Source: Rhabdornis inornatus (lineage: Eukaryota; Chordata; Aves; Passeriformes; Rhabdornithidae). From it: a stretch of 64,000 bases of DNA. A program made the position numbers and the translations under genes. Below the pieces are notes generated by a model that saw only the letters and a list, made by a program, of their open reading frames with translations, had not been told where the DNA came from and made no database searches. The stretch spans positions 265,501-329,500 of the forward strand of contig VWZS01002843.1 in the NCBI GenBank assembly GCA_013397075.1, written 5' to 3'. This document shows, in pieces, positions 48,901 through 61,300 of the stretch. The number at the start of each line of letters is the position of its first letter. Position 1 is the first letter of the stretch.

Positions 48901-51620
48901 TAATTTAGTTTGGAGGAATTTCATAGGATATAAGTATTTATTACTTATATATAGTGTAAAGTCCAAATTTTAAGTGTGCATCCTTTTGTCCCGCTTTTTG
49001 CTCACAGATGTTTCCAAATGTTTGGCCTTTCCAGCACTCTGGCAACTAGAAAGATAATGCAGCTCAGTAAAGAAATTAAGAAAAATAAAATAATATGCAT
49101 CACTTGAGGATTTAGACTTTATTCAGTGATTTCTGTTCATGGAAACTGCATCTGCTTTTTAATTTCAAAGTACAGGTTGCACATTAGATTTAAAACAGCA
49201 ATCCACAAATACACTCCTGCTTGAAGAAGGAGAGTTTAGTAAAAGGTACTTGACAAAGATGAAGGCACACAAGCTGCCACCAGTTAAAAAAGATTGAATA
49301 CATATTCAGCTGTCATTGAAGTGCCTTGGTGAGAGGCACTCCAGCTTCTGTCTGGGATAATACTCACCCTAGAAATGTTAACATCCCTCTAGGTATATGA
49401 CTCAGCTGTGCACTATGCACCTCCTCTGGCTTCTTTGAGAGAGAATGACAGGCATGAGCCTCAAGAAAGAACCAGAAGTCACTTTGAAGAAGTGAAAGCT
49501 CGGACAGGCAAGAGGCAAGAGCATCAGACCTGCACAGCCTTCACAAAAAAAGTGCAGTTGTCTTGGTGCAGTTTTAAATTCTGAGCTGAAGGAGGTTACC
49601 CACTAGTAAAGATGAGTCCATAACTATTTAATCCAAACAAGTTACAGAGAAACCAAAGTATTGATCCTGAAACACGTTTTTAAAATTGGAATGTTTTCAG
49701 ATTTCGGGAGAAACCAGTAGCAATACGCTATAGTAAAGACAATTTTTAAAAGTGTTTGTCCACATAAGTGAAACAAAGTGTTTATGTTTAATTCAGTAGA
49801 TTGCCAAGTACCTTCAAAGCACACAACCTGAACCAAATAACACTGGTTAAGGACACAGTTTGTCCTTGACCTGGGTAATTTCATCTTCTAATTTGTAAAT
49901 TACCCACAATTTTTGCATATAGTCAAGGAGGCCTAATATAGAAGCAGCCTATTTTTTTCCTAAATGCCATTTCCTAAGTACTGGGAATTAACCATCTTTG
50001 AGGTTATTTATAACATATATAGAGAAAATTTTCTTCTTATTTGTGGAGGTTAGCATCTGTTGTGGTTTCCCTAAAAAACACATTCCTTCAAAGGAAATGT
50101 GAAAATTATTCCATAATTTAAAATTTATAACTTATAAATTAACTTGTACTTAATATATATCTTTAAATAAGTTAAAAATAAGAAAATCCAAAGCACAATA
50201 CAAGAAAAAAAACTGGGAAATCTTTTTTAGATCACTGTGCATTTTCAGAGATCAGCATCAAGGAAAGAGAACATAATGTAACCAAGTTTCACAGCAACAA
50301 CAGTAAATTCAATTGCTGACCTAACAAAAAGACATGTCCAGTAAAGGCTGATGACATCTGAATGCAACCATATTAAGAAATGTCTCAAAAATTATTTTGA
50401 ATGCAGCCAGTGCGCTTCAAAAATATTCTTACTCCTTTTCAAGTCAGGAAAGTCACAGCAACTGATAGATGGATGGTCTATTAAGGGATTTGCAGACTTG
50501 CTGTAAGAATGTCTCTAAAACAAACCTTTTGTTTTGCCTAAGGAGGTAAAAAATACAGAAAGATGTTAGTGAGCCTGGTACAGTTGAGTGTCTGGAATAG
50601 TTAACTTTTATGAAGTGGAAGATGAGACAATACAGACAAAATTTTTAATACCACTTAACATTTTTCAGTAGAGCCATTCACTCATATTTCCTATTCTCCA
50701 TTAGAACCACAGACCATAATGGCTTTGTCTGCATTAAAGTCTTAAATTGTGCCCAGGAGTGTTCCCAGACACTGGTGGATGTTCATCTATACTATCAAGT
50801 GTCTAAAATGTCCCCTGGTGTGATTTTGGCACATGCACCACTCTTCCTAATAATTCCCAAGCATGATACCCAAGTAGAGAGTGCTGCAGATGCCTTTCCC
50901 AGAGGGTCTTTTGCATGTGGTATCTCTGTTTTGGACACCAGGAAAATCAACAAAAGCTCTACCAGCTGGCTGTGGTGCTTGGGATGCACATGTAATTTGC
51001 TGGTACACACAGTCATGTATCAGCCACTGAAAGGTTATGGGACAAGTGGCCTTGCACTATCACTGGTGCAAAACAGAAACAAAACCAGAAAAGATACTTA
51101 TATTTTTACTTAAACTGGCAAAAGTGAGAAGAAAGTGAAGTCTGAAATTCAAATAATGATACCCAATAATGTTTCAAATTACTTTGTTTACCAGCAATTA
51201 CACATGGTATATCTGTTATTTGACAGCAGCATGAGAAGGAGTAATGAGCAAAGAAACCAAGTACGCAGATAGCTTTCATTAATGCAATTAACTGGGGAAG
51301 AACACAAAATTACATATATAATGAATATTATTGTTGCTGTTACTGCATATGCCACATACATATTAATATATAATAGTTTGTCTCAGAAGTAAAACCTCAT
51401 CTTTATAATTTGAGGAATTCTTGATAGGAAGGTGAACTCATGTAGAGACAAATTATCCCTACAAGTTAACCTGAGTATTGTCTAGAAACAGAAAACAAAC
51501 CAAACATTAGATAAATAGAACATATAGAAAAATATTGGTGGTTCAGAAAAGAAACCATGAGAAAAAAGAAGATAACCTTGCCATGGGCCTTATTGTTGTC
51601 TTCCACAACAAGTTAAATCA
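48901..51620. other. Unique AT-rich DNA, no gene seen
   Basis: No recognised content. A short palindrome (9-bp arms) lies at 50122-50140. The frame at 50775-51113 (112 codons) has no recognised motif. Confidence 0.5.
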
Positions 51621-52133
51621 ATGCAGCCTCTGAAAATGCTACTCTATATCTGCATGATTCAGTGCAGGAAGCAGGATTTAGCCCTGCAGCAAACTTGCTG
51701 CATGCTTCCTATGGACTGTGTGTGTGAGCTATATATAACCATGACCCACAAAGCTTTGCTTGGCAAAGCATTGGACCCAGCCTTCTTGCAAGCATATGGG
51801 ATTTTATTTTGGAAGACTGTTTTTACCCAAAGTATTTCTGCTGAAGTTGAGATCCAGCTTCTTACTGACTTGATATTCTGGAAAGCTAGGCTGTGTGCAC
51901 ATGCTAAACAAATCTCTCTTGGACTGGTGCTCATTCTCTACTCTCAGGAAAGCGGTCTGGCATGGCTTATGTCCATATGGCTCAACTGCCTGCTTCAAAA
52001 TAGGATGCTCACATCTATCCTGCCTATCAAGGAGAGTCTGTGGTCCATGTCATCTCCAGAACTGTGGGCAAACATGAAACTGCAGTCTGGGATTTGCATG
52101 GGAGGGGGCTCATCCCCTGTTCAAGTGCAGTAA
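51621..52133 (+). CDS. Unrecognised 170-codon open frame, probably not a gene
   Basis: This is the longest open frame in the window that is neither low-complexity nor CR1. The predicted product is about 170 residues, rich in Leu, Ile, Ser and Cys, with no signal peptide or known domain that I recognise. Minus-strand frames of 64 and 91 codons overlap it. About half such a frame would be expected by chance in 64 kb of this composition, so it is weak evidence for a gene. It could also be part of an unidentified old repeat. Confidence 0.12.
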   Translation: MQPLKMLLYICMIQCRKQDLALQQTCCMLPMDCVCELYITMTHKALLGKALDPAFLQAYGILFWKTVFTQSISAEVEIQLLTDLIFWKARLCAHAKQISLGLVLILYSQESGLAWLMSIWLNCLLQNRMLTSILPIKESLWSMSSPELWANMKLQSGICMGGGSSPVQVQ

Positions 52134-55100
52134 GGACTATGCTAGTAACTAAATTTTGTGAGTGACCAAAGGATGGTGTGTGATCCTGACCTCCACTCCA
52201 ATCTAGTTTCCCAGACCTTCTCTAGTGGGCACTCCTACTCACCTTCTGACTTTTGAAATATTAGGTCTTGCTGGCTTGCTCCTGTCTACCTTCTTGCACA
52301 TTAAGAAATGCCTCATCAGCAGACAGGATTTCAATCAGCATGAGGAAATTTGGTTTTGCTTGGTCTAGAAAAGTGGGCATATAAATACAGAACATCATGG
52401 CCTTGACAGAAGCTAGAAAATACATATGAGTTAAGAATATTCTTAATAGAAACAGATATCAAAAATACAAGTCACAAAGCAAAGTGAATAATGAAAAATA
52501 ATTTAGCCTTTCAAAATAATTGCATTTATTTAAACCTTTTATCTTGATAATAACAAAGAAAATATCAAGCAATTCATCAGTTCTTGGTACAGAAAACTAC
52601 AGGAAAGATGAATCTACTAGAGTAACTATCTGCTTTTGGAGAGACAGAATAATTTGGAAATGCCTAGAAACATCAGATAACCATAAGAGTTTTTGCATAT
52701 TCAGAGTCAAATCAGTGTTCTTGATTGCAGTACAAAATTGGATCTCTGTTAGAATTCAAATTACATCAAAACTGTATAAACAGCAGTGAAATTGTGATTC
52801 CCAAAGAAAAGAAGTTCCGAGACAGTTACTGTTCCTTTTTCTTTGGTCTCTTTTCCCTATTGATTCTATGAAAACCAACACCTGGATGATGCGAAATGCT
52901 TCTGCTTTATTTCTGTAAGTACTTACATATATGCAGCTGTATGCACTTATATACATGTGTAAGTATCTGAGATTTAGCAGCTATTTATACAAACATAAAT
53001 CTCTATGTAGTTTCCTGCTCTTAGTAGGACCTGAGAAACCAGAGCAGCATAAACTGTGTCTGTTACACTGATGCCGTGATGAGGAGAAAACAGAAGAACA
53101 GAAGACCTTTGAAATTTCCCTGTGAGATATTTCTGACTGCTGATAAATCTCTATAGTTTACTTGAGCAACCTCAGAAGTCTAATTTTTTGCAACAAAATT
53201 TTCCACTTTAGGGTATTCTGATGGCTGTATTCAAACACATGGGCAGTAATTTTTATGTTTACTAAAAATAGTCCAAAATTTGTCTGCTGTAACACAAGGA
53301 ACACCAGTTCTGTAGGACAGCCATAATGAAAAACTTCTGGCAGAAAGCCATTCTGTAAAACTTTCTAGAAGTTTGAAGAACCCATTTCTCTCCCAAATTT
53401 TTATTAAATCTTTATTTTTTTCAACTATAAATAAAATAATTTTAAAAAGAGAAAAGATAAAACATATTTCTAATTGAAAAATATTTTTGAATATTTTTTC
53501 AACCATTAGAACAGTTAATGACCATTGTTTTGCCTTCAATCATCAGGCAACAAGAGCGACAGAGCTAAAATTATGATATTAAGGGGGCATATGCAGTACA
53601 TATATTCCTAGTGAAGACAATATTTTTGGCAGTTTTTCTGAGGTTTCATAAAAGCTATCATTGCAATCTGAGTAACTTCCTTAATGAGCCATCAGAAATT
53701 ATTATTCATAATTGCCCATTTTTGAAGGTTAAAGTAATCTCTTCATTTCAGACTCTTCCATACAAGGGTGAATGTTCTCAGAAATTATGTGGCATAATAA
53801 CTTTCACCCTCCTAATTATCAAATAAATATTAGCTCACCAGCACAAGTTGTTTACAGCTATTATACGGATTACAGGCTAGAGCTCTTAGCTGAAATATTT
53901 AATGGTGGAAATGATATATTTTCAGATACTAAACCAAATACTAGCAAAGACATATGCTGCAATAAACACATCTACATACATAGTAGCTAGGTGTGAAGAA
54001 ACTGAAATGTTCTTCCAGATTGCCTGTACTTGAAAATTACTTTAAACATTTGGATGAACAATTTGTTAGGTATAAGTCTTTCTCATGGAGCTGGTTTTGA
54101 CATCTAGCCTAAAATTTGGAATCCTTTCTTTGTTGTGTTTTTTCCAAAATTGACATAATATATCAGAATTTCATCAGTCTGTTTTACTGTAATAAATATG
54201 TAGTTCCTTTCATACAAATCCAGTTTATTTCTGCAACAATATCATTTCTGTTTAATTGCAATCAAGTCCCAGACAGTTAAAACCCTAAGCAGATGCTGCA
54301 CTGAGTTTTTAGGGTACAGTCATAACTATAAGGATTATAGCAATTCCTTACAATGTTTGAATGCTATGTTAAAAGTTACTTTGTGTCCTGATATAGTCTA
54401 ATGAACAAAGAGCAATGGGAGAAATTAATGTCTTTCTTGTTGCTCAACTCACTTGACATACCTGATCTATCTACCTAGCAGGAGCTAACAGAATGGCCAA
54501 AAGATTTTCATATGCTTTATATGGAAAGTAAAATATACAGTGAACAGTGCCTGTAATGCTACTTTGGGAATAAGGTTCTTGAGAAAAACTAACTGGGATC
54601 CATATAACTGTCCTCTCCAATGCCAAAGATCACTCACTAGTTCCTTTTGTTGTCTCATGGACAGAAAACCGAAGAAAATAAAAAAACCTTTCCCTGGAGA
54701 AGGAGAAAAACTTTCTGAACTCATAAGGAGAACACAAATATTCATTGCAATGACAATGCCAGTCACAAAAAAAGCCAAGCATCATCTGCAGTAAACTGTG
54801 GTACTTCATTTCTTGCTTTGAAGCCATATTAAATAGTTGCTATCCTTTTTTTCCCACCTAAAGAAAATTGTTGATGAGTGTGACAGGGTGGTCATATGAG
54901 CCAACTTTCTTGGACATAAAATCTTACTGTACATGAAAACCTTTACTAATGTAGTTAGTTCTTCTTGCTTTTCTTGATTTTGTTTATCTTTCCAGAACTG
55001 CAGAGATTGGGCATAGAAAGAGTAACATCTATGACCTGAAATCTGTCCACCCAGCTGGTGCTGCTTCTGGCTCCTCTCAGGACAGAGCTCAGGCCTTCTC

Positions 55101-56258
55101 AACAATAAACTGAAACATGTTTAAGTGACACCAATGTTATTGTCTTTGAATTTGTGGTAAGAGAAGAAATAGAATTTATTGTAGCTTTTTTGTTTATATT
55201 TCTATCATGAATCATAAATGGCAGTTAGTTTTATCATATTGTTAAGTTTCCATTTCTGTATAATGATCAATTTAATTTTTAAATTTTCTTACATCTAATT
55301 TAGATGATTAATTTTTTATTTGAATTTTTCAGGGTGACTAAAGAGTGAATAAAGGGTGAATAAAGACTTAATAAATATTTAATCCGTTTTAAGAACTACA
55401 CTGATAAGACTTTTAAAAAACCAATATGCCAAAACAATTGGCACACAGTTATAATAGTCATTGCATAGCAAAAGAAATGAAGTTCAGCTATCACAAATGA
55501 GATGAATGTGGCTCCAGGATTCCCTGTTGAAACACTGCAGACTGGATTAAAATGCTATTGCTGCCAAAGGAATTGTCTGCTACAGCAATGTGTGACCCAT
55601 GCATCAGAATGCTTTATTTACGTAACACTTGGCTGAGATTAAAAATGTCTTCTTTTTTTATGTTTTTATTTTTAATAAAAGGGCTTGAAGAAGCTGTCTC
55701 TTGATAAACCTGCCAGGGCTATTAAGAAACAGAGCTACATGAAATTCAACCCTTGTTTCTTGTCCTGTTCAGGCCCTGTTTCTGTGTGTGGCCCTAGGGA
55801 ACCACTAGATAAATGTCTTCAGTCATGCTGCTTCTGCCTCAGCCTTTCTGTTTGGCTTTATAATTTACACACTTTTTCTACAGACTGCAGATTCACAACT
55901 CCAGCTGTGGAGATGGTGAGCTGCCCCTAATCATGTGCTTTGTGTTTGGGTTTGTTGTTTGGCCAAGCACTAAGGGAAGTCAAACCCTCTCAGGACCCCA
56001 AGGAGGACACAGAACCAAGCTGTTCCACTTCCTTCTCTCTGCCTTGGTGGAAATCTTGGGGTAAGCTTTCATATGATATGAGTACCTCAGCCTGACAGAC
56101 ACTTCATATAAACTGTGATAAAGATTCAAACCCTAGACTCAAAATCCCTCTAAATATTGAAGGACTTTAAGACCAAGAGGGAAAAAATTCATGCAATTAT
56201 GTGTTAACGCTCATAGAATGAAAGGTGTAGCATGACAACCAAATAAGTTAAAGATCAA
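52134..56258. other. Unique AT-rich DNA, no gene seen
   Basis: About 4.1 kb with only short, unrecognised frames (up to about 102 codons at 53231-53539, minus). Confidence 0.5.
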
Positions 56259-56265
56259 TGTTACG

Positions 56266-56315
56266 AGAAAAATCTGATCAAATTAAATTAGAAGAAAAAT
56301 CTGATTAAATTAAAT
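56266..56315. repeat. 27-bp imperfect tandem duplication
   Basis: The word AGAAAAATCTGATCAAATTA at 56266 recurs at 56293 with one change (GATTAAATTA for GATCAAATTA). The period is 27 bp. Two copies only. Confidence 0.85.
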
Positions 56316-58079
56316 CTCTCAACTGAAAAGCCCAGTTCTGTCTTAATAATCTTTGGGACCTGATTCACCCAAGAGCACATGTTCTCTTCTTGTCTTTCAG
56401 ACACTACATTTGTTTTGTAGTTTAATTATATTAATTGCCTATTCTGTTACAATTCTGTATGATGCTCTCCTCTCCTTGTATCTTATCATTTTCTATTGCT
56501 CATTCAAGCCTCTAATGCTTTCTAATACTAATAAGAAAACCAATGCAATGTCACTATTCATAGTCACAATGGTTACCCTTTTTACTGCTGAATACAGTGG
56601 CAGTTCAGACAATATTTCCTTTCATTCTTGGTAGAATTGCAAGTTTCCAACAAAACAGAGCACTTTGTCAGAAGTGCTAACAAACCTACAATGGATAAAA
56701 AGAATTCTACTTTCAAAAATCATGGTTTCTCATTTGTTCCTTCTGTCCTTTGGCTTACCATAGGAAAATTAAAACCTTCCAGAACATGTTTTGACTCCAA
56801 AGTAACCAAACCAAAAATAATTTTATTTCCTCATAACTTGTTTTAGAATATAATTAGAATTTTCTCTCTCTTGAAATCCATCCCTTCTGTAAGGCAAATT
56901 AATAATGTTTAGATGGGAACTGGCAGGTTTTCGTTGTTGCAGGATGTTATGAAAAGTTCTCAAACTCTTATATTTATTTCTACAGTAGTCTTGACTGTTC
57001 TAGCTACTACACCCTTATGTGATGCACTTCTGGTAAGGTTTGTTCTACAAGATTTTCTGCAGTGTTTGGAGATAAACACCACTGACAAAAAATATATTTG
57101 CAATGAACCAGTGTTGAAGTCAATGCACTTGACAAAGTTTTGATCCTGAACAATCAAGCCATTTTACAGCAAAATCGTGAACAACTTGAAGTTCCCATGC
57201 ATGGGCCCCAGTAGGAAGTGGTTTGTGCACAAGTGAATGCCACGTATTTCATAGGCAACTAAGCAGGAATTCTCCATCACATTTCCTCAGCCTCAAAAGA
57301 GATATTTGGATCTGAATCAGTGTCTGTGCCTTGAAGTATCTTCAAACTGCCTGCAGCCAGAGGATGTTCGGTTCAGGGAATCAAATTGCATCTGGTCAGA
57401 TGTAAACACCTTGAGCAGCCTGCTCAAAGCTTTCTTCGCTCTACTAGCATGGTCCCATGGTGCTAAATTATTTGCTTAGTTAGATACAGATGATCTACAG
57501 ACACTGAAGAACTTGCCCCATATTTAAAAGTAAAATTGGTTAGTAACCACAACAGTAATTTTAAATTATTAATCCACTATGCATGCATGTCCTTGAATAG
57601 CAGCTCAGTAACCTTTGTAAAGGTTCCCTCAGGCTGTGTGGTTTGGTGATCTTTTTCAAGGACTTTATTATAAAAATCCTAAGTCCTTTCTCTGCAGAAG
57701 AAATGTGTGGCTGATTCTGGAGAAAGAAAAAAGCAGATTAAATACTTCTACACAGTTCTAAGTAAGAGTGCAGATCACAGAACATACTGAAAACATAAAG
57801 AAGGGACATGTCCAAGTGCACTTTGAACATATTCCATTTGGTGAGTAATTTTTAAATCTTCATAAAGAGTGGATTTCAAAATGTAGTCCTCTGCTAATTA
57901 CAACTTGATGATACTTGGCTGCACTCCCTCCAGATTAGAGTTTTGGCTATTATTTCTAGCTCAGGAAATGATGTAATGCTACTTGTTAGTTTTGCTGTAA
58001 TGTTTAAGTAAAGGCTAGTGCTTTTCAGAAAACAGAGAAAAGCACATGCTAAACTGTGCCCTGGTCCTCCCAGACGGAC
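56316..58079. other. Unique AT-rich DNA, no gene seen
   Basis: Nothing recognised. Confidence 0.5.
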
Positions 58080-58376
58080 TCATGGCAGCTCTCAAAGTGT
58101 GCCACGCTGCCTGTTTTGACATGTGCGCAGGGAATGCTGCATGGCCAGGGCACCATGGGCACTGTCATCCATCTCCAGCTGTATGTCACGGCCCACAGAC
58201 ATGAACAGAAGTGAGCACAAGGCAGAGACAACCTGTGCTGAACCTGCAGACAATGCTGCTACATCCCTGGACACATCAAGGGCTGTGTTTCTCAACAGCT
58301 CTCTCACATCTGCTGCTCTGGAATGCACCCTGGGACAAAACATTGTTTTGTTACCATCAATAAATGTGATACACAC
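58080..58376 (-). other. GC-richer patch with an unrecognised 94-codon open frame
   Basis: Balanced-GC DNA in an AT-rich setting, with several CpGs at 58074-58200. The minus-strand frame 58376-58092 is open for 94 codons, and its middle (DVRELLRNTALDVSRD, then SAGSAQVVSALCSLL) reads more like a helical protein than the other frames here. A plus-strand frame of 90 codons covers the same bases. I do not recognise the protein. It could be a decayed retrocopy, an old element or chance. Confidence 0.25.
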
Positions 58377-61300
58377 TACAAACTATATTCACTGAGCAAT
58401 ATATGTATTTAATCTGAATATAATTTTTTCTTTTTAAGCACAGGTAGACTCAGAGACCATTACATAGTTCCCCAAACAAAAGAGCTCTATGTTAGTGTAG
58501 GTACTGTGGAGTTTATTCACTAGCAGGTCAGTCCTGATGTGTTCTTTGCCCTTTTCCCTTCTGCTCATAAAGTTTCTATCCACAGAATCTAAGACCTCTA
58601 CTTCCCACATTAATCCCAGAAATTTTATGATGTCTTGACATAGTTCTAACTGTTTTATCCAGATCACAGTTACTATCACAACTTGAAAGGAAATTAACAA
58701 AAAAAAAAAATCATTGACTTGAGCCAGTAGAACAAGGGAAATATTGGAGGCACAGTAAGGAGCAGAGATGAAAAGATGGCATGATGTTTTGTGCTGTTTC
58801 TCTGATAACAGTTATAAGATAAAATGGTTATACTAAATATTACCCTGTTACGTTGAAGTACATTTTCAGAAAAGGAAAAAAAGCCTTGCAAACTTTTGTA
58901 AATTCTTTTGATGCATTTTCATAGTAATCAGGTGAAACCTGATCATGTAGATAACAACAACAAAAACAACATTCAGGAGCTGAAGCAACGAAAGACTAAA
59001 TTATACAAGAGACTGTGCAAAGGTCAACATAAATTTTTGTGTGCCTGTGATGCAGAGAACATTATGACACCTAAGGTCAGACAGGTAAGTACAAGAAAGG
59101 TTTTGTGTGAATTAATTGAAATTTTCCACTGGCACTTTTCTTTGTCAACATGGCATGATTGATGATTCAATCCAAGAAATCACTGGTTAGGAAAAGCAAA
59201 CCCAGCAAAATCACTGGCAGACGATTTTTTTTTTTGTCCGTTTGGTAATTAATAGAAGGTAAAAATAATCATGTGCTCTGCTTTTCTCCACTTAAAACCT
59301 AATCAGCTGGGTTTTGTTCTCTAATTCAGAAGCTCTGTCTGGAAATAATACTACTAAAAGAAGTTTTAATAATATCCATTTTTTTGAGACTGCAAATCCA
59401 GAATTACTTCAAAATGGAAAACTGCTTTAAAACAGGCTATTCTGAATTATAAAAGATAAAAGGCATAAAATCTAATCTACCATCTAATCCACTACTTTTG
59501 CTGAGTTATTTGTGCTTAAACAGGTTGTGAGTTTTACCAGTTTACTTAGTACTGAAAATTCATTAACAGAGAATGAATTTCTGGCTTATCAATACCTTGC
59601 AAGCAGCCTACCATAAACACTGTACTATGTTTGAGAGGGTCACTACTCAGTGTTCAAGCTGTACAGATGGCCAGCTAAATCTCATGGCACTGCTTGCAAT
59701 CTCCAGTCAAAAATGTAATCTTAAAAAGCTGCTTCCAGCCAAACTGAATTTCTGGTATTAAAAAGGGATTTTTTTTCATGATTAAATGAAAAATTTAATA
59801 AATTTCATATGGTCAAATATTCACTTGACATTACCAAGTATATGAACAAAGTCTCCATCCATTCTAAAGCAGTGGTTAAATTTTAGAAAATGTAGTATGA
59901 AAAACAGACATAGTCCAGGGCAAGGGCATTCAGATCTCAATGCATTTCTTATAATATTTCAGAGAAATTCTTTCCAGACTTACAAGGAGTGGATCTCGTC
60001 TTTGCTTTCTCCATTTCTATGTACTTTATTCAGATTTTTGTGCACGTAAGTGTGAGTTTCCAGAATGTTATTATGTTTTACTGTGAGTCATCTGAGAAAC
60101 AGCAACATTTAAACGTTTTCCAGCTTTTACAATGTCAGACTTTTGAAAAATACTAGCCAGTGTTCTCAAATTCCTGTAATTAGATCACTGTCAGATGTAG
60201 ATTGTTCACGTTTGTACGTTTAGATTACCATGCATTTTTGTGAAAGATGTAAAAGAAAATTTAACTATTGGTACAGGCACAAAATCTCGAAGTTCTATAA
60301 CTGGAAATGCAAGTAGTTCTGGGGCACTTTGTAAATCAGTTTTTTTGGTAATATTTCTACATTACCATATGGTTTTCTGTGGGTTTGTTCAGCTTATTTT
60401 CACAATTTTCAAGTGTCAAAGATTCTTCTCTACAGAGAAATAAGGTGAATCCAAGTCAAATGAGAGCTGGTCATTACATTTTTCTTTTCCTTCAGGTCAT
60501 AAATCCATCATTTGATCAGTTGTTCTACTTACATTTCCTCTCACCTATCTGAAGCAAACTAAGAATCAAAACTGTCCAAAAAACTAAAAGAATTTCCTAC
60601 TCTTCACATGAGACAGGAATCCCATCCCAGGAAAGGACTTTTCAGAATGGGAAAAAAACCACAGGGATAACAATGGTGACTTCTCTCCCCTTTTCTGTAG
60701 GGATAATCTTGCTTCCCTACAAGCCCTTCAAAATGCTCCTCCTCACTCCTCTTAACCAGCATCCAGGTCCATCATAGCATCCCTGTGACCTGAAAAATTG
60801 CTTTCTTCATCTCCTTCTTCTCCCTGGACTCTAAAACATCTGAAAGACATGAATGGAGCAGATTGAGTGACAATTGTGAGTTTCAAGAAAAACCACTCAA
60901 AGATTAAATATTAACTCTCAAAAAAGAGCTGAACTCGCAACCATAAGAGTGAGAGGAAGATGAATACAGAGCCAATTAAAGCCTGAACAAAACAGATAAG
61001 AACATCAAAAAAGTATCTTTCTCCTCAGACTAGCATTTGATGCAATAATGCTCATTTTCAAAGCAGTACACAAACATTAATTATTTCTCACAATACACCA
61101 GTGAGATAAAAAAAAATGTCACTTAATGCTAGCCAATAAAGCAATAAGGAAGAGAAAGACTTTTCTTTTTCAAATGCATTAGGATAAAAGGTCACAATGA
61201 GGGACTATGCTGGAATTTAAGCTGTTTATGAACAAAGAAAGGCAACAGTGAAACCAGTGATAATTGTTACAGCAATAAGATGCTGAATTCTAGTCACTAG

